64,000 nt of DNA from Pseudomonadota bacterium. GTDB taxonomy: Bacteria > Desulfobacterota > Binatia > Binatales > Binataceae. A program made the translations under genes and the position numbers. Each line of letters begins with the position of its first letter. Within the stretch, counting starts at the first letter, position 1. Location: positions 124,001-188,000 of the forward strand of contig JAJPKP010000086.1 of the NCBI GenBank assembly GCA_021323675.1, in the 5' to 3' direction. The notes beneath the pieces were generated by a model. The model saw only the letters and a program-made list of their open reading frames with translations. It had not been told where the DNA came from and did not search any database. Shown here piece after piece: positions 50,991-60,373 of the stretch.

Positions 50991-51659
50991 ATGCGGCTGG
51001 TGGATTTGTTTCTCAAGATCTTTGCCGCGACCATCCAGTTCGTGAATCAGGGCGGAGGCGATGTCGGCGGCTTTCGCGTCCAGATCGGCCGGCTGATTGA
51101 CGAGGCCATCGAGACCTCGCGCAAGGCGGGAGTACCCGAGAACGACTTTCGCGATGCTCTGTTCGCGGTCGTGGCGTGGGTTGACGAAACAATCATGTGT
51201 TCCGGCCTCGCTGAAGCCGATCGGTGGCAGAAGCAGACGCTGCAGATGGAACACTTCAAAACCTCGCGGGCCGGCGTTGAGTTTTACGAGCGGCTCGAGC
51301 AACTGACGGCGGCGAGAAAACAGGTGCGCGAGGTTTTCTATGTCGCGCTCGCCGCCGGATTTCACGGCAAATATCTCTCCGACAACGACCGCGCCCATCT
51401 GGACTGGCTCAAGAATCAGCAGCTCGAGATGCTGGTGGACGACCACGAGCGGCTGGTGCTCGAAGGCCGGCGTCCCTTGCTGCCGAGCGCTTTCCCTGCC
51501 GCCATCCCCACTCCGGCCGCAGGCGGCAGATCGCAGTGGCTTCGATCGCTTCCGCTTACGGCGATACTGGTGCCGGTCGCGGTGGTGGGCGTTTTGTATA
51601 TTTCGTTCGCTCTCATTCTCAGCCTGACCGTCCATCGGATTCTCAGTTCCCTCGGGTAG
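50991..51659 (+). CDS. tssL: Type VI secretion inner-membrane protein TssL (DotU/IcmH)
   Basis: 222 residues. DotU/IcmH cytoplasmic domain with FRDALFAVVAWVDETIMCSG, then LEHFKTSRAG-like QMEHFKTSRAGVEFYERLEQL and a single C-terminal membrane helix (ILVPVAVVGVLYISFALIL). No periplasmic OmpA-like domain is attached, so peptidoglycan anchoring must come from another protein. TssL with TssM and TssJ makes the membrane complex. It starts three bases after the tssK stop. Confidence 0.93.
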   Translation: MRLVDLFLKIFAATIQFVNQGGGDVGGFRVQIGRLIDEAIETSRKAGVPENDFRDALFAVVAWVDETIMCSGLAEADRWQKQTLQMEHFKTSRAGVEFYERLEQLTAARKQVREVFYVALAAGFHGKYLSDNDRAHLDWLKNQQLEMLVDDHERLVLEGRRPLLPSAFPAAIPTPAAGGRSQWLRSLPLTAILVPVAVVGVLYISFALILSLTVHRILSSLG

Positions 51660-51724
51660 CGCATCCGCGATCCCAGGCGCAGCCGCATGAACAGTTCGAC
51701 GAATTCACCGGACAACAGCCGCGA

Positions 51725-54700
51725 ATGTTGAAGAAGGTTTTGAAATATCTTCTCTACACAGTCGCGCTCGTTTGCCTGTGGCTGCTGTCATGGCGCATCG
51801 CGGTTTTCACCGGGCGTCCCGGATGGTTCACGTGGGCTTTGTTTTTCGGCGTCGTGGCACTCGTGGGCGCAGCGGTCTTGGCGCGACGAATGTGGGTACG
51901 CAGGCAAGCCCGGCTGCAGGCGCTGCGCAACATCCTCCTTGACCCGGAATCGCGGCCATCGCCGCAGGCGTTGCGCGAGAGGTGGAAGGAAGGCATCGGC
52001 GTTCTGAGGAACTCCGCGCTGCGGAAATCCGGCAATCCCGTCTACGCGCTCCCCTGGTATCTGATGCTGGGAGCTCCCGGGTCGGGCAAGACCGCGGCAC
52101 TGATCAGGGCGCGCGTTCAGTCTCCGATGACCAATCGCGATCCGGCGGTGGCGCCCGTGCCGACCCCGGATCTGGACTGGTTCTTTTTCGATCGCGCCGT
52201 CATCCTCGATTGCTCCGGGCGGTTCTGCGACAGCACCGCGCCCGAGTCGCCGGCGCACGAATGGGAGGAATTTATCTCTCTTCTCTCCGGGGCGCGCCGG
52301 CGCGAACCTCTCAATGGAGTCGTGATCACTCTAGATGCGGACCGCGTGCGGACATCAAGCCGCGACGAACTTCGCGAACACGCATGGTTTCTGCGCCGCC
52401 GGATAGTTCAGCTCATGAAGCTCATGGACGTGCGGTTTCCCGTCTACGTGCTGATCAGCAAAATCGACCATCTTTACGGCCTGAACACGCTCACCCGATC
52501 GCTGCCGCCCAACGTGCTTGCTCAGCCGCTCGGCTTCGTCACCGACGACTGGAGCGCCGGCTCGCTGAAAAGCCCGATAGCCAAATTTCTCGATGACGCG
52601 TTCGCAGGCGTGCTGGGCGCCCTCAAGGACTTGCGGTTCGCTCTGCTCGGAAGAAGTGAATCGACCGACGCGCGCTTCATGCTGTTCCCCAACGAGCTGG
52701 AACGGCTGCGCCCGGGTCTTGAAGAATTCATGGCCGGGCTTTTCGCCGACGATGCTTACCTCGAGACCCCGATGCTGCGCGGATTGTTCTTCGCCAGCGC
52801 CGAACAGTCGGGGACCGAGTCGTCGAATGTGCTGGCCGAGATCAATCCGGCGGGAGCGGCCCAACCGCTGCCGGGAACGACCCGGGGGATCTTTCTGCAC
52901 GACCTCTTCGCCCGCATCATTCCGGAAGATCGCTACCGTTTCCATCCGCTCACCACCGGGTGGCGATGGGACCGGATCGCGGAGAACACGGGGTTGGCGT
53001 CATGGGTCGTACTGAACCTGGCGGCCGGTGTCGTGCTGTGCTTCGCATTCCTCAATGCCTTCGAAACCCTTCAGCGCGCGCGCAGCCTTTATCCGTCCTA
53101 CCCGGCGATGAGCGGATCGCTGGTCGAGGATTTGCCGAAGCTCGACAAGTTCCGCGAATTCATCAGGTGGATGAGCGAACGGGAAGAAAGAACGCTGACC
53201 CATTGGACTCCGTTCCACCGCATGATCGATTACCTGCAGGACGCGTTCACCGCGGACTTCTGCCACGACTTCGGCAAGTTCGTGGTTCCCGAAACCGAGG
53301 ACCTTCTCGAGCGAAAGCTCAAGACGATAGACAAGAACGATCCATCCTACCCCCTATACGTTGACTTTCTCACCGCGCAGGTGAGCCTGAACCTCGCTCG
53401 TTCTAAAGGGGCCACCTATCCCGAGTTGCGCAGGATGGCGGCGCCGCGCGGCGATATCATCGACCTGCTCGACCCGCGGCTGGACCGCAATTTGGGAAAC
53501 ACTCTGTCGGAACTGATGGTCGCCAACATCGCGTGGCGGCCATGGACCGTTTATTCCGCGATCCATTTGGTCGACCTGCGAAAGCAGCTTGACTCCCTGG
53601 TCGAGAACGGCGACCCGAACATGCGATGGCTTATCGACTGGGCCAATCAGAATCCTTCCCTCAAGCCGGTGACGCTCGACGACTTCTGGCCGGTTCCACA
53701 TTCGGCGTCGGCGGAGGTCAGCGTGCCGGCCGCATACACCGCCGCCGGCCGCGCGAAGATCAATGACTTTCTCGCTCGATTGGAGAACGCGGTGGGCGCA
53801 ACCGACACTCTGCGATTGCGCGAGCGAAACTTCCGCGATGCGTACGCCGAGCAGGCGCTTGACAACTGGTATCGTTTCGCGGCCGGCTTCGATCGCGGAA
53901 AGTCGGCGCTTGCCGGCGAGGCGCAGTGGCGTCAGATGCTTCCGCTGTTGGGATCGGTCCGCGACCCCTACTTTTCGCTGCTGGCCTTGATGGGCAGAAC
54001 CTTTGCATCCGACGAAGGCCGGCCCACACCCGCCTGGATCGCCCAGACACGGCGCTTCAACTCGATGCGCGCGGCGGCCGATCGCGATCTGCTGCTCGCC
54101 GAGGCTGCCGGCGCCGCCAGCCCGCTGAAGCAGCCGATCTGGGACATCCTCATCACTTCCCTCGCCGGACGGCCGGACCGCGGAGTAGCGATGGTGAAGC
54201 AGATTCGCGGCGATGCGAAGGTATGCGCGGCCTATATCAAGAGCCTGGAGGAAATTTCCCGCGACGCGGGCACGAACGCCGCCCAGTCCGAGAAGCTCTC
54301 CGCCGCGCTCTTCATGTTCAATTCCAACCCCCAGGCGCCCCCTTCCGAACTCTATCGATTGTACGGCACGGTCGATGAGGTCAGGAAGACGGTGGCGGAC
54401 GGGTCGCAGCCCGATCCGGTGATCTGGTCTCTGATCGACGGGCCTATGCGCTTCGTCCGCGAGTACATCGACCGGCAAGCCGGATGCTACCTGCAGGCGC
54501 AGTGGAACTCCGAAGTGCTGTGGCCGTTGAACAAGGTGGCCACTCGAACGGAGATCAACGATCAGTTATACGGCCCCAAGGGAACGGTATGGGATTTTGT
54601 TCAAAACACCGCCGCGCCCTTCGTTCAGCGCGCCTCGCGCAACTACGCGGCGGTGTCCGCGATGGGCGGACAGATCCCATTCACCGCCGACTTCTTTGCG

Positions 54701-55498
54701 TTTCTCAATCGCGCCAATGCCCAGAACGTCGCGGGCGCACTCCAGCAAAAGCGCGCCGCCCTGCTGGAGCAGCAGTCCCAGATGGAGCGCAACGACCGTC
54801 TCAGCCAGGTCGAAGATCTGCTGTCCAAACTCAAGCCCAAACTGCAGAACCTGAATTCGACCCGGGTCGACGTTACCATCGAGGCCTTTCCCTTCAGCGT
54901 AAATCAGGGCGCGCGCGCCTTTCCTTTCGCCACTTACCTGACGGTTCAATGCGGCTCGGGAGCGATGAAGATCGCGAACTACAACTTCCCGGCGCAGGGC
55001 ACACTCAGCTGGTCGCCTTCCACCTGCGGAGATACGACCCTGAGAATCGAGTTCCAGGGAGGGCTGGCGCTAACCCGCCGATACACCGGCCCTCTGGGTT
55101 TTGCGGAATTCGTGAAAGATTTCTATGACGGGCGCCATCGATTCACTCGCGACGACTTTCCCGATCAGGCGGAGCGGATGACGGCACTTGGAATCGAGCA
55201 CGTCACTCTTTTCTATCGTTTTGCGGGCCAGACACAGGTGCTTGCCGTTCTGAACGAAGCGCAGACCCTGCCCGATAAAATTGCCGGCCTGGAGGCTGAG
55301 CAGCAAGAGCTACAGCAACAACAGCAGGACGCCAAGCGGCAGGAACTCGATTCCGAACTCGCATCGCTGGACCACGTCGCACCGATAAAGGGAGGAGTCC
55401 CGCGGGAAATCGCGCAGTGCTGGAATGAGCCAGCGATGACCCCGCCGCCTTCCGATGGTGCGGCTGCCAAACGTTTATTGCGCTCCCAGAACAGATGA
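51725..55498 (+). CDS. tssM: Type VI secretion inner-membrane protein TssM (IcmF)
   Basis: About 1,257 residues. Two N-terminal helices, then Walker A GAPGSGKT (116-123), a cytoplasmic GTPase-like domain with LDCSGRF, a third helix near residue 440 and a large periplasmic part with the C-terminal IcmF/TssM domain (DFFAFLNRANA; SWSPSTCGDTTLRIEFQGGLAL). The last 70 residues form a Gln/Glu-rich coiled-coil tail (EQQELQQQQQDAKRQELDSE), longer than in most homologues known to me. The start at 51725 was chosen because a longer frame overlaps tssL. The stop is one base from the convergent PAAR-like gene stop. Confidence 0.94.
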   Translation: MLKKVLKYLLYTVALVCLWLLSWRIAVFTGRPGWFTWALFFGVVALVGAAVLARRMWVRRQARLQALRNILLDPESRPSPQALRERWKEGIGVLRNSALRKSGNPVYALPWYLMLGAPGSGKTAALIRARVQSPMTNRDPAVAPVPTPDLDWFFFDRAVILDCSGRFCDSTAPESPAHEWEEFISLLSGARRREPLNGVVITLDADRVRTSSRDELREHAWFLRRRIVQLMKLMDVRFPVYVLISKIDHLYGLNTLTRSLPPNVLAQPLGFVTDDWSAGSLKSPIAKFLDDAFAGVLGALKDLRFALLGRSESTDARFMLFPNELERLRPGLEEFMAGLFADDAYLETPMLRGLFFASAEQSGTESSNVLAEINPAGAAQPLPGTTRGIFLHDLFARIIPEDRYRFHPLTTGWRWDRIAENTGLASWVVLNLAAGVVLCFAFLNAFETLQRARSLYPSYPAMSGSLVEDLPKLDKFREFIRWMSEREERTLTHWTPFHRMIDYLQDAFTADFCHDFGKFVVPETEDLLERKLKTIDKNDPSYPLYVDFLTAQVSLNLARSKGATYPELRRMAAPRGDIIDLLDPRLDRNLGNTLSELMVANIAWRPWTVYSAIHLVDLRKQLDSLVENGDPNMRWLIDWANQNPSLKPVTLDDFWPVPHSASAEVSVPAAYTAAGRAKINDFLARLENAVGATDTLRLRERNFRDAYAEQALDNWYRFAAGFDRGKSALAGEAQWRQMLPLLGSVRDPYFSLLALMGRTFASDEGRPTPAWIAQTRRFNSMRAAADRDLLLAEAAGAASPLKQPIWDILITSLAGRPDRGVAMVKQIRGDAKVCAAYIKSLEEISRDAGTNAAQSEKLSAALFMFNSNPQAPPSELYRLYGTVDEVRKTVADGSQPDPVIWSLIDGPMRFVREYIDRQAGCYLQAQWNSEVLWPLNKVATRTEINDQLYGPKGTVWDFVQNTAAPFVQRASRNYAAVSAMGGQIPFTADFFAFLNRANAQNVAGALQQKRAALLEQQSQMERNDRLSQVEDLLSKLKPKLQNLNSTRVDVTIEAFPFSVNQGARAFPFATYLTVQCGSGAMKIANYNFPAQGTLSWSPSTCGDTTLRIEFQGGLALTRRYTGPLGFAEFVKDFYDGRHRFTRDDFPDQAERMTALGIEHVTLFYRFAGQTQVLAVLNEAQTLPDKIAGLEAEQQELQQQQQDAKRQELDSELASLDHVAPIKGGVPREIAQCWNEPAMTPPPSDGAAAKRLLRSQNR

Positions 55499-55499
55499 A

Positions 55500-55892
55500 T
55501 CAGGGCGCCAGGATCATCACCTTGAACTGGCTTGGAGCCAGCGTTACTCCCGGGCAGTTGGTCGAATTTTGCAGCGTAAGACTCGTCATCCGGGTCGCCG
55601 GCATCGCGCGCAGCAGAACCGTGAATGCTCCCGAAAGAAAACGGGTCGGACCCATCACCGTGCCTGAAGCCACCCCGAGATTGACACCGGCATTGTCTCC
55701 CATGCTGAGGACCACCACCGACGCCATGTTGTGGGCCGGGGTCCCGCCGAACAGGACATTGTAAACCGCCGGCACCCCCATCGGCTGCATCGATAAATTC
55801 GGATACGGAATGGGGGTCGGCACCGGCATGGGCGTCAGGCATACATCCGGAAACCCCAGGTTGAGTCCGCCCATCTGTGTGTTCGCAAACAT
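55500..55892 (-). CDS. DUF4150 PAAR-like T6SS spike-tip protein
   Basis: 130 residues. Starts MFANTQMGGLNLGFPDVCLT, then PMPVPTPIPYPNLS and YNVLFGGTPAHNMASVVVLS, the DUF4150/PAAR-like pattern; ending in NCPGVTLAPSQFKVMILAP. PAAR-like proteins cap the VgrG spike and often carry a C-terminal toxin. None is fused here: the protein ends at the core domain. It is the last gene of the cargo operon, ten bases after the DUF3540 stop. Confidence 0.9.
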   Translation of the reverse strand: MFANTQMGGLNLGFPDVCLTPMPVPTPIPYPNLSMQPMGVPAVYNVLFGGTPAHNMASVVVLSMGDNAGVNLGVASGTVMGPTRFLSGAFTVLLRAMPATRMTSLTLQNSTNCPGVTLAPSQFKVMILAP

Positions 55893-55902
55893 GTGTTCTC
55901 CC

Positions 55903-56580
55903 TTATCCCAGGTGAATCTGCTCGCCGTCGAACTTCACCAGCTCGGCGGCCGTCCCGAGCAGATGCCTGCCGCTTAGCGATATCGCTTCGCTCGCGCGGT
56001 AGTCGATGCTCGCGGCTTCCACCTGTTCAATGTCTTCCACACGACGGAACAGTCGCCTGGCATGGTAGATGGCGGTCTCCGCCAGTGAATGGATGGACTC
56101 CGCGACCAGCCGAATTCCACGCACTCTGGCCCGCAACGAGGTTCCAAGGTAGGAAGCCGCATCGACGTTGATGCTCGCTTCCATCGAGTGAAGGTCGATT
56201 TTTTGCGAGAGCAGCGAAATTCCGCGACCGGTCGCGACTTCGACGCCACCTCGCGCGGAAAGCGTGAGTTTCCCTCCCGCTTCAATAGCCAATTCCGCAT
56301 CCGAGGATATTTGCAGAGGTGTTTCCTCCGCTCTCGCCAGAACCGAGATTATGAAGTCCTGGTCCGGTGTCGAAGCCAAAAGCACGAGGTCTCCGGGCGC
56401 GGGTTGAATGAGACAGCTCGCCGCTTTCCGCGCGCGCTTTACGGCGCCTTCGGCCCTGACCACACAAGAGGGGCCGGCGCTCACGACCGTCGCACAGATG
56501 ATTGAAATATTCTGCGCCGGATTTTCGCAGGATGCCGGTTGCCGGAGGATGCTTGCCGCGGCTGCTCCCGGTTTCCTCAT
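55903..56580 (-). CDS. DUF3540-family T6SS accessory protein
   Basis: 225 residues. The first half has a beta domain (SCLIQPAPGDLVLLAS, PDQDFIISVLARAE). The second half has short beta repeats (LAIEAGGKLTLSARGGVEVA, SLLSQKIDLHS, SINVDAASYLG) like the spike strands of VgrG and phage tail proteins. DUF3540 genes recur beside DUF4150 and DUF2169 genes in T6SS loci; the function is not known to me. ATG 56580 forms an ATGA overlap with the upstream pentapeptide gene stop, so it is the likely start rather than 56607. Confidence 0.83.
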   Translation of the reverse strand: MRKPGAAAASILRQPASCENPAQNISIICATVVSAGPSCVVRAEGAVKRARKAASCLIQPAPGDLVLLASTPDQDFIISVLARAEETPLQISSDAELAIEAGGKLTLSARGGVEVATGRGISLLSQKIDLHSMEASINVDAASYLGTSLRARVRGIRLVAESIHSLAETAIYHARRLFRRVEDIEQVEAASIDYRASEAISLSGRHLLGTAAELVKFDGEQIHLG

Positions 56581-57644
56581 CTTCTTCCTCCTGATGCGTT
56601 TGCCCACTGCTCGGCTTCGATCAACTCGGCGTCGTCACCCAGCGCCGCCTCGCGATTGGACGAAGTCCAGACGGCGCCGTCGGCGGCGATGCGATGAAGG
56701 TTGGCGCGGTGCAGGTTCGTTCGCGAAAAATCGGCGCGGCTGCAGTTGGCGTGAGAGAAATCGCAATAGGTCAGATTCGCTCCCCTGAACGCCGCTTCCG
56801 CGCAATCGGCGCGCGCGAACTGCGCCATCTCGAGATCGCAGCCGCTCAGGTCGGCCTTCTTCAAATCCGCCGCGCACAAGAGCGCCTGCCGCAGCATTGC
56901 CCCGGACAGGATCGCGCCCTGCGCCCTTGCCTCGACAAAGACGGCGTTGGGCGCGCGAACCTTCTGCAGACGGCACCGACTGAGGTTTGCGCCTTTGAAG
57001 TTCGCCTGTGTCAGATCCGCTTCGGCCAGATCGGCGTCCTCAAGGTCCGCCTCGACAAACTGGCACAGGGGAAATTTCATCTTGGCAAGCTTCATTCCCG
57101 AAAAGCGCGATTTGATGAAGACGCACATCTCGATACGCGCGCCGTCCAGTGCGACTGTCCTCAGATCGGTCTCCATCAGCACCGTCTGCTTGAGAGTCGC
57201 CCCGGAAAGGTTCACGCCGCCTACGGCTGAATTGAGGATGGCTGTACGGTCGAGGTTGGCGTTCTGGAAAGAGGCCTTCTCCAGGCCGCATTTCACCATC
57301 GCGCCGATCGCCATATTCGCCCCGGCGAAGTTTGCCGAGCCGAGGGCGCACTCGACAAAGCGGCAATTGGTAAGCTGCGCACCCCTCACCGTCGCCCCCG
57401 CCATCGCGCACTTCACAAACGCGGTCAGATGGCAGTTCGCGCCGGACAGATCCGTTCGCGCAAAATCGCATTCGACGAAGACCGACTCTTCGAGACTGGA
57501 TGACCCCAGCCTTGCGTTTTGCAAGTTGACCTTCTCGAACACTCCGCCCGAGAGATCCGCGCCCGAAAGGTCGATTCCCCGAAGATCGACCCCGGACACG
57601 GGCTCGGCCTGCTCGACACAGCGAACAACATCCTCGCGAGTCAT
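56577..57644 (-). CDS. Pentapeptide-repeat protein
   Basis: 355 residues. After about 15 residues it is almost entirely pentapeptide repeats (A(D/N)LXX or CXFXX forms: GIDLSGADLSGGVFEKVNL, CDFARTDLSGAN), which give a right-handed quadrilateral beta-helix of some 60 repeats. The last 25 residues are outside the repeat. Such proteins are rod-shaped; functions vary and include DNA mimicry. It overlaps the DUF2169-pentapeptide gene by ATGA and DUF3540 by ATGA. No signal or toxin motif is visible. Its role could be a structural cargo or adaptor of the T6SS spike. Confidence 0.9.
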   Translation of the reverse strand: MTREDVVRCVEQAEPVSGVDLRGIDLSGADLSGGVFEKVNLQNARLGSSSLEESVFVECDFARTDLSGANCHLTAFVKCAMAGATVRGAQLTNCRFVECALGSANFAGANMAIGAMVKCGLEKASFQNANLDRTAILNSAVGGVNLSGATLKQTVLMETDLRTVALDGARIEMCVFIKSRFSGMKLAKMKFPLCQFVEADLEDADLAEADLTQANFKGANLSRCRLQKVRAPNAVFVEARAQGAILSGAMLRQALLCAADLKKADLSGCDLEMAQFARADCAEAAFRGANLTYCDFSHANCSRADFSRTNLHRANLHRIAADGAVWTSSNREAALGDDAELIEAEQWANASGGRR

Positions 57645-60346
57645 GGCTGCTGTCCGTGAAAAAGGAGGGTCCGTTTGAGATTTGCGCCCTTAAGCGCGGT
57701 CTTTGAATCAAGCCGGGCTCGAATGAAATCCGCACGGTAGAGGTTGCTGCGCTGAAGATTGGCGCCGTCGAGGGTGGCCTTTTGGAGCACCGCCTCGAAC
57801 AAATCCGCATCCGTCATTTCCGCCGCCTCGAGCGCGGCGCGCGCGAAACGAGTTCCTTTGGCCGATACCTTTCGCAAGTTCGCGCGGCGCAGATTGCACA
57901 GGGACAGATCGGCGCGATCGAGGTTGGAGGCCTCGAGGTTGGCGCCCTGCAGGTTGGCGCTTCGCAGGTTTGCCTCCTCCAAGCTTGCTCCGCTGAAATC
58001 TGCCGCCTCCAGGTTGCTGTCCATAGCCACGACCATCCCGGAGAGTTTCGCTCCGGCGGCATCGAGCTTGCGGCCTTCGACGCCGATCATCGTGGCCCTC
58101 TCAAGGTTGGCGCCCTTCAGATTCGCTCCTGTCATTCGAGCCTTGTAGAAGAGCGCCTTGGCGAGATTTGCGCCCTCGAAGCGCGTGCCGCTCAAATCCG
58201 GTTCGAGCAGACGCATTTCAGGAGCGATAGCGCCGGAGAAATCCGCGCGCGCCAGCTTTGCACCCATCAGGTCGGATCCCGCCAGGTTCGCTCCCCGAAG
58301 CGCCGCGTTCTCCAGAACTGCCTCCACGAGAATCGCTCCGCTGAGGTTGCTGCCGTTCAGGTCCGCGCCCGCGAGATTCGCCTTGCCCAGGTTGGCATTG
58401 TTCAGCTTCGCTCCTGCAAGCCGCGCGTCGCGGACAGATGCGCGGGCAAGCACGGCGCCGCTCAGGTCCGCGCCGCTCAAGTCGGCGCCCGCGAGATTCG
58501 CATCCGCGATGAGCGCGTGGCTCAGGTTGGCGTTTTTCAGAGCAAGCCCCGAAAGATCCGCGCCGGTAAGGTCGCGTCCCGCGAGGCTCTCGCCGCGGCG
58601 GTGGCGTTCGATGATTTCCGTGCGAACGCGTGCCGCGCGTTCCGGCTCCATTCGCGCAGACGAGGGAAAATAGTGGGCGACGCGCCGGTAGCCCTCTTTC
58701 AAATCCGTCTCGATCTTGCGCAGCTTCGTCTTGAGCTCGGGATCTGCAAGCATGCTTTCGAGCTTTTGGTTCACGATTCCCTGTCGGGCGAGTTCCTCGC
58801 GCACCTTTTGCATTTCCGCGAGCCGCTCGTCGGCGGAGAACTTCGGCGGGCCGGCGGCCTTCCTGCGCTCCGCCTCGGCAAGAGCGTCGTAGTCGATTCC
58901 CTGGACACGGCACTGGTCGCGCAGTCTCGCCTCCGCTTCACGTTGCTTTGCCAGCGCGTCATCCGCCATCGACTTGATCTCGCGCTCGATCCGGTCGAGG
59001 TCGGTGTCGAGCAACTCTTCGAGCCCGGCCTCCTTGAGCGGCGGTATCTGCTCGGAGAGAATTTTGTCGTAGGAGGACAGGTCCGGGATGGGAGCGCCTC
59101 GCGCCTTGCACTCGGCGACAATCGACTCGCGCGATTTTTTCGCTTCGGCCTTTGCCTCGGCGAGTTCTCTTTCCGCTCGCGATCGTACGCGTTTCAACGC
59201 GACATTCCTGACCGCGGTCAGTTGCTCCATGTCGTTCTCTTCTTCAGCGAGCGGTGAAGCGGCGGGCACCGGAGCCGGCATCAGATCGCCGTCGCGCAGA
59301 AACGAGAGAAATCCCCGCGAGCGGTCGAGCCGCGTGTTCATCACTCCGCGGTAGTGATCGACGCTCTTTGGGTTGTCCGTTTCTTCCACGCCAACCAGGA
59401 GATTGCGAATATCGAACGCATCGTCGGTGGAAATCTCCCCGGTGGAGCAGAAGAGCAGGATCCCCCTCTCCAGATGAGGGAACAGCCATAGCGATTCGGC
59501 TACGCTTTTCAGTTCGGAAAAAGACTCGCCCTCAGGGTTCGTGCGCGTGATAAAGCATCGCGCCGCCAGCTTCGGAACGCGGCCTCGAACGACCGGTTTG
59601 CGCGGATGAAGTCCGGAGCACTCGAAGTCAACTCCGCCAGCGAGGAACCCATCAAGCTGCTGATCGGCCGGGGCGGCATTGAAGATGCTCCAGTCCATGT
59701 CGGCCGCGTAGTAGGGAAACCTCTCCCTGAGATAGCCTTCTCCGTAGGAACCCGCCTTCGATGCCCTCTGAGGCCAGGTAATCTCATAGGGTCCAAAGCC
59801 CGCGGGCACCGGCCGATCGTTGGGCGTCGCGATCAGCGCCCGCGGGTTTTCGACATTCGGGAGCGGTGTGATTGGTTGTCCGGCGGCCGACTGGAGCGCC
59901 GCGATGCCCTTGCCGTTGGGATTCATCGCAAAGCCGGGACCGCCGAACGCGTTGTCCCAGGAAATGTCCATCTCCTCGAAAGGCTCCGGATCGCTGATAC
60001 GAGGACCCGCCGGCCCTCTGCGCCATACGCGGTTGCCGAACACCCACAAGGTTTTGTCGATCGAACCCATCCGCAACCGCACTTCCATCGCTCGCCGCGG
60101 AGCGCCGCCGCTGAAGCACCTGGCCTTTAGCAGAACTTCGCCGCGCCGCTTTGGAATCCCGTCGTCCAATGCGGCGTCCTTGCCCAGTTCCGCCGCCACA
60201 AGCTTCCAGAGAGCGACCTCGGGCAGGATGCGCTCGGGCTGATCGAACGGAAACAGGATCCCGACTTTTACGGACAGGTAGTACTTTCCATTCTTCTCGA
60301 AAGGGCGATGCAGAACCGCCGGCTTGCGGGGCTTGATGACCTTCAT
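57641..60346 (-). CDS. DUF2169 adaptor fused to a coiled coil and pentapeptide repeats
   Basis: 901 residues in three parts. Residues 1 to about 330: DUF2169 domain (KYYLSVKVGILFPFD, WDNAFGGPGFAMNPNGKG, EITWPQRASKAGSYGEGY). About 385-575: charged coiled coil (RSRAERELAEAKAEAKK and similar). About 585-895: pentapeptide repeats (ADLSGADLSGAVLARASV and so on), of the order of 60 repeats. DUF2169 proteins occur in T6SS cargo operons and act as adaptors or chaperones for effector loading. The repeat part is like the downstream gene. The stop overlaps that gene as ATGA; VgrG ends 27 bp upstream. Confidence 0.9.
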   Translation of the reverse strand: MKVIKPRKPAVLHRPFEKNGKYYLSVKVGILFPFDQPERILPEVALWKLVAAELGKDAALDDGIPKRRGEVLLKARCFSGGAPRRAMEVRLRMGSIDKTLWVFGNRVWRRGPAGPRISDPEPFEEMDISWDNAFGGPGFAMNPNGKGIAALQSAAGQPITPLPNVENPRALIATPNDRPVPAGFGPYEITWPQRASKAGSYGEGYLRERFPYYAADMDWSIFNAAPADQQLDGFLAGGVDFECSGLHPRKPVVRGRVPKLAARCFITRTNPEGESFSELKSVAESLWLFPHLERGILLFCSTGEISTDDAFDIRNLLVGVEETDNPKSVDHYRGVMNTRLDRSRGFLSFLRDGDLMPAPVPAASPLAEEENDMEQLTAVRNVALKRVRSRAERELAEAKAEAKKSRESIVAECKARGAPIPDLSSYDKILSEQIPPLKEAGLEELLDTDLDRIEREIKSMADDALAKQREAEARLRDQCRVQGIDYDALAEAERRKAAGPPKFSADERLAEMQKVREELARQGIVNQKLESMLADPELKTKLRKIETDLKEGYRRVAHYFPSSARMEPERAARVRTEIIERHRRGESLAGRDLTGADLSGLALKNANLSHALIADANLAGADLSGADLSGAVLARASVRDARLAGAKLNNANLGKANLAGADLNGSNLSGAILVEAVLENAALRGANLAGSDLMGAKLARADFSGAIAPEMRLLEPDLSGTRFEGANLAKALFYKARMTGANLKGANLERATMIGVEGRKLDAAGAKLSGMVVAMDSNLEAADFSGASLEEANLRSANLQGANLEASNLDRADLSLCNLRRANLRKVSAKGTRFARAALEAAEMTDADLFEAVLQKATLDGANLQRSNLYRADFIRARLDSKTALKGANLKRTLLFHGQQP

Positions 60347-60373
60347 TGGTTTGGACGCGCCGCGTTCGCGGCG

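Noticed and set aside
50175..51635. 486-codon open frame on the minus strand
   Set aside because: Antisense to tssK and tssL; no recognisable domain.
56580..59000. CRISPR-like short repeats
   Set aside because: The periodic DNA pattern is 15 bp, imperfect and in frame: it encodes pentapeptide repeats.
57782..59257. 491-codon open frame on the plus strand
   Set aside because: Mirror of the pentapeptide-repeat coding; its own repeats come from the complementary strand.
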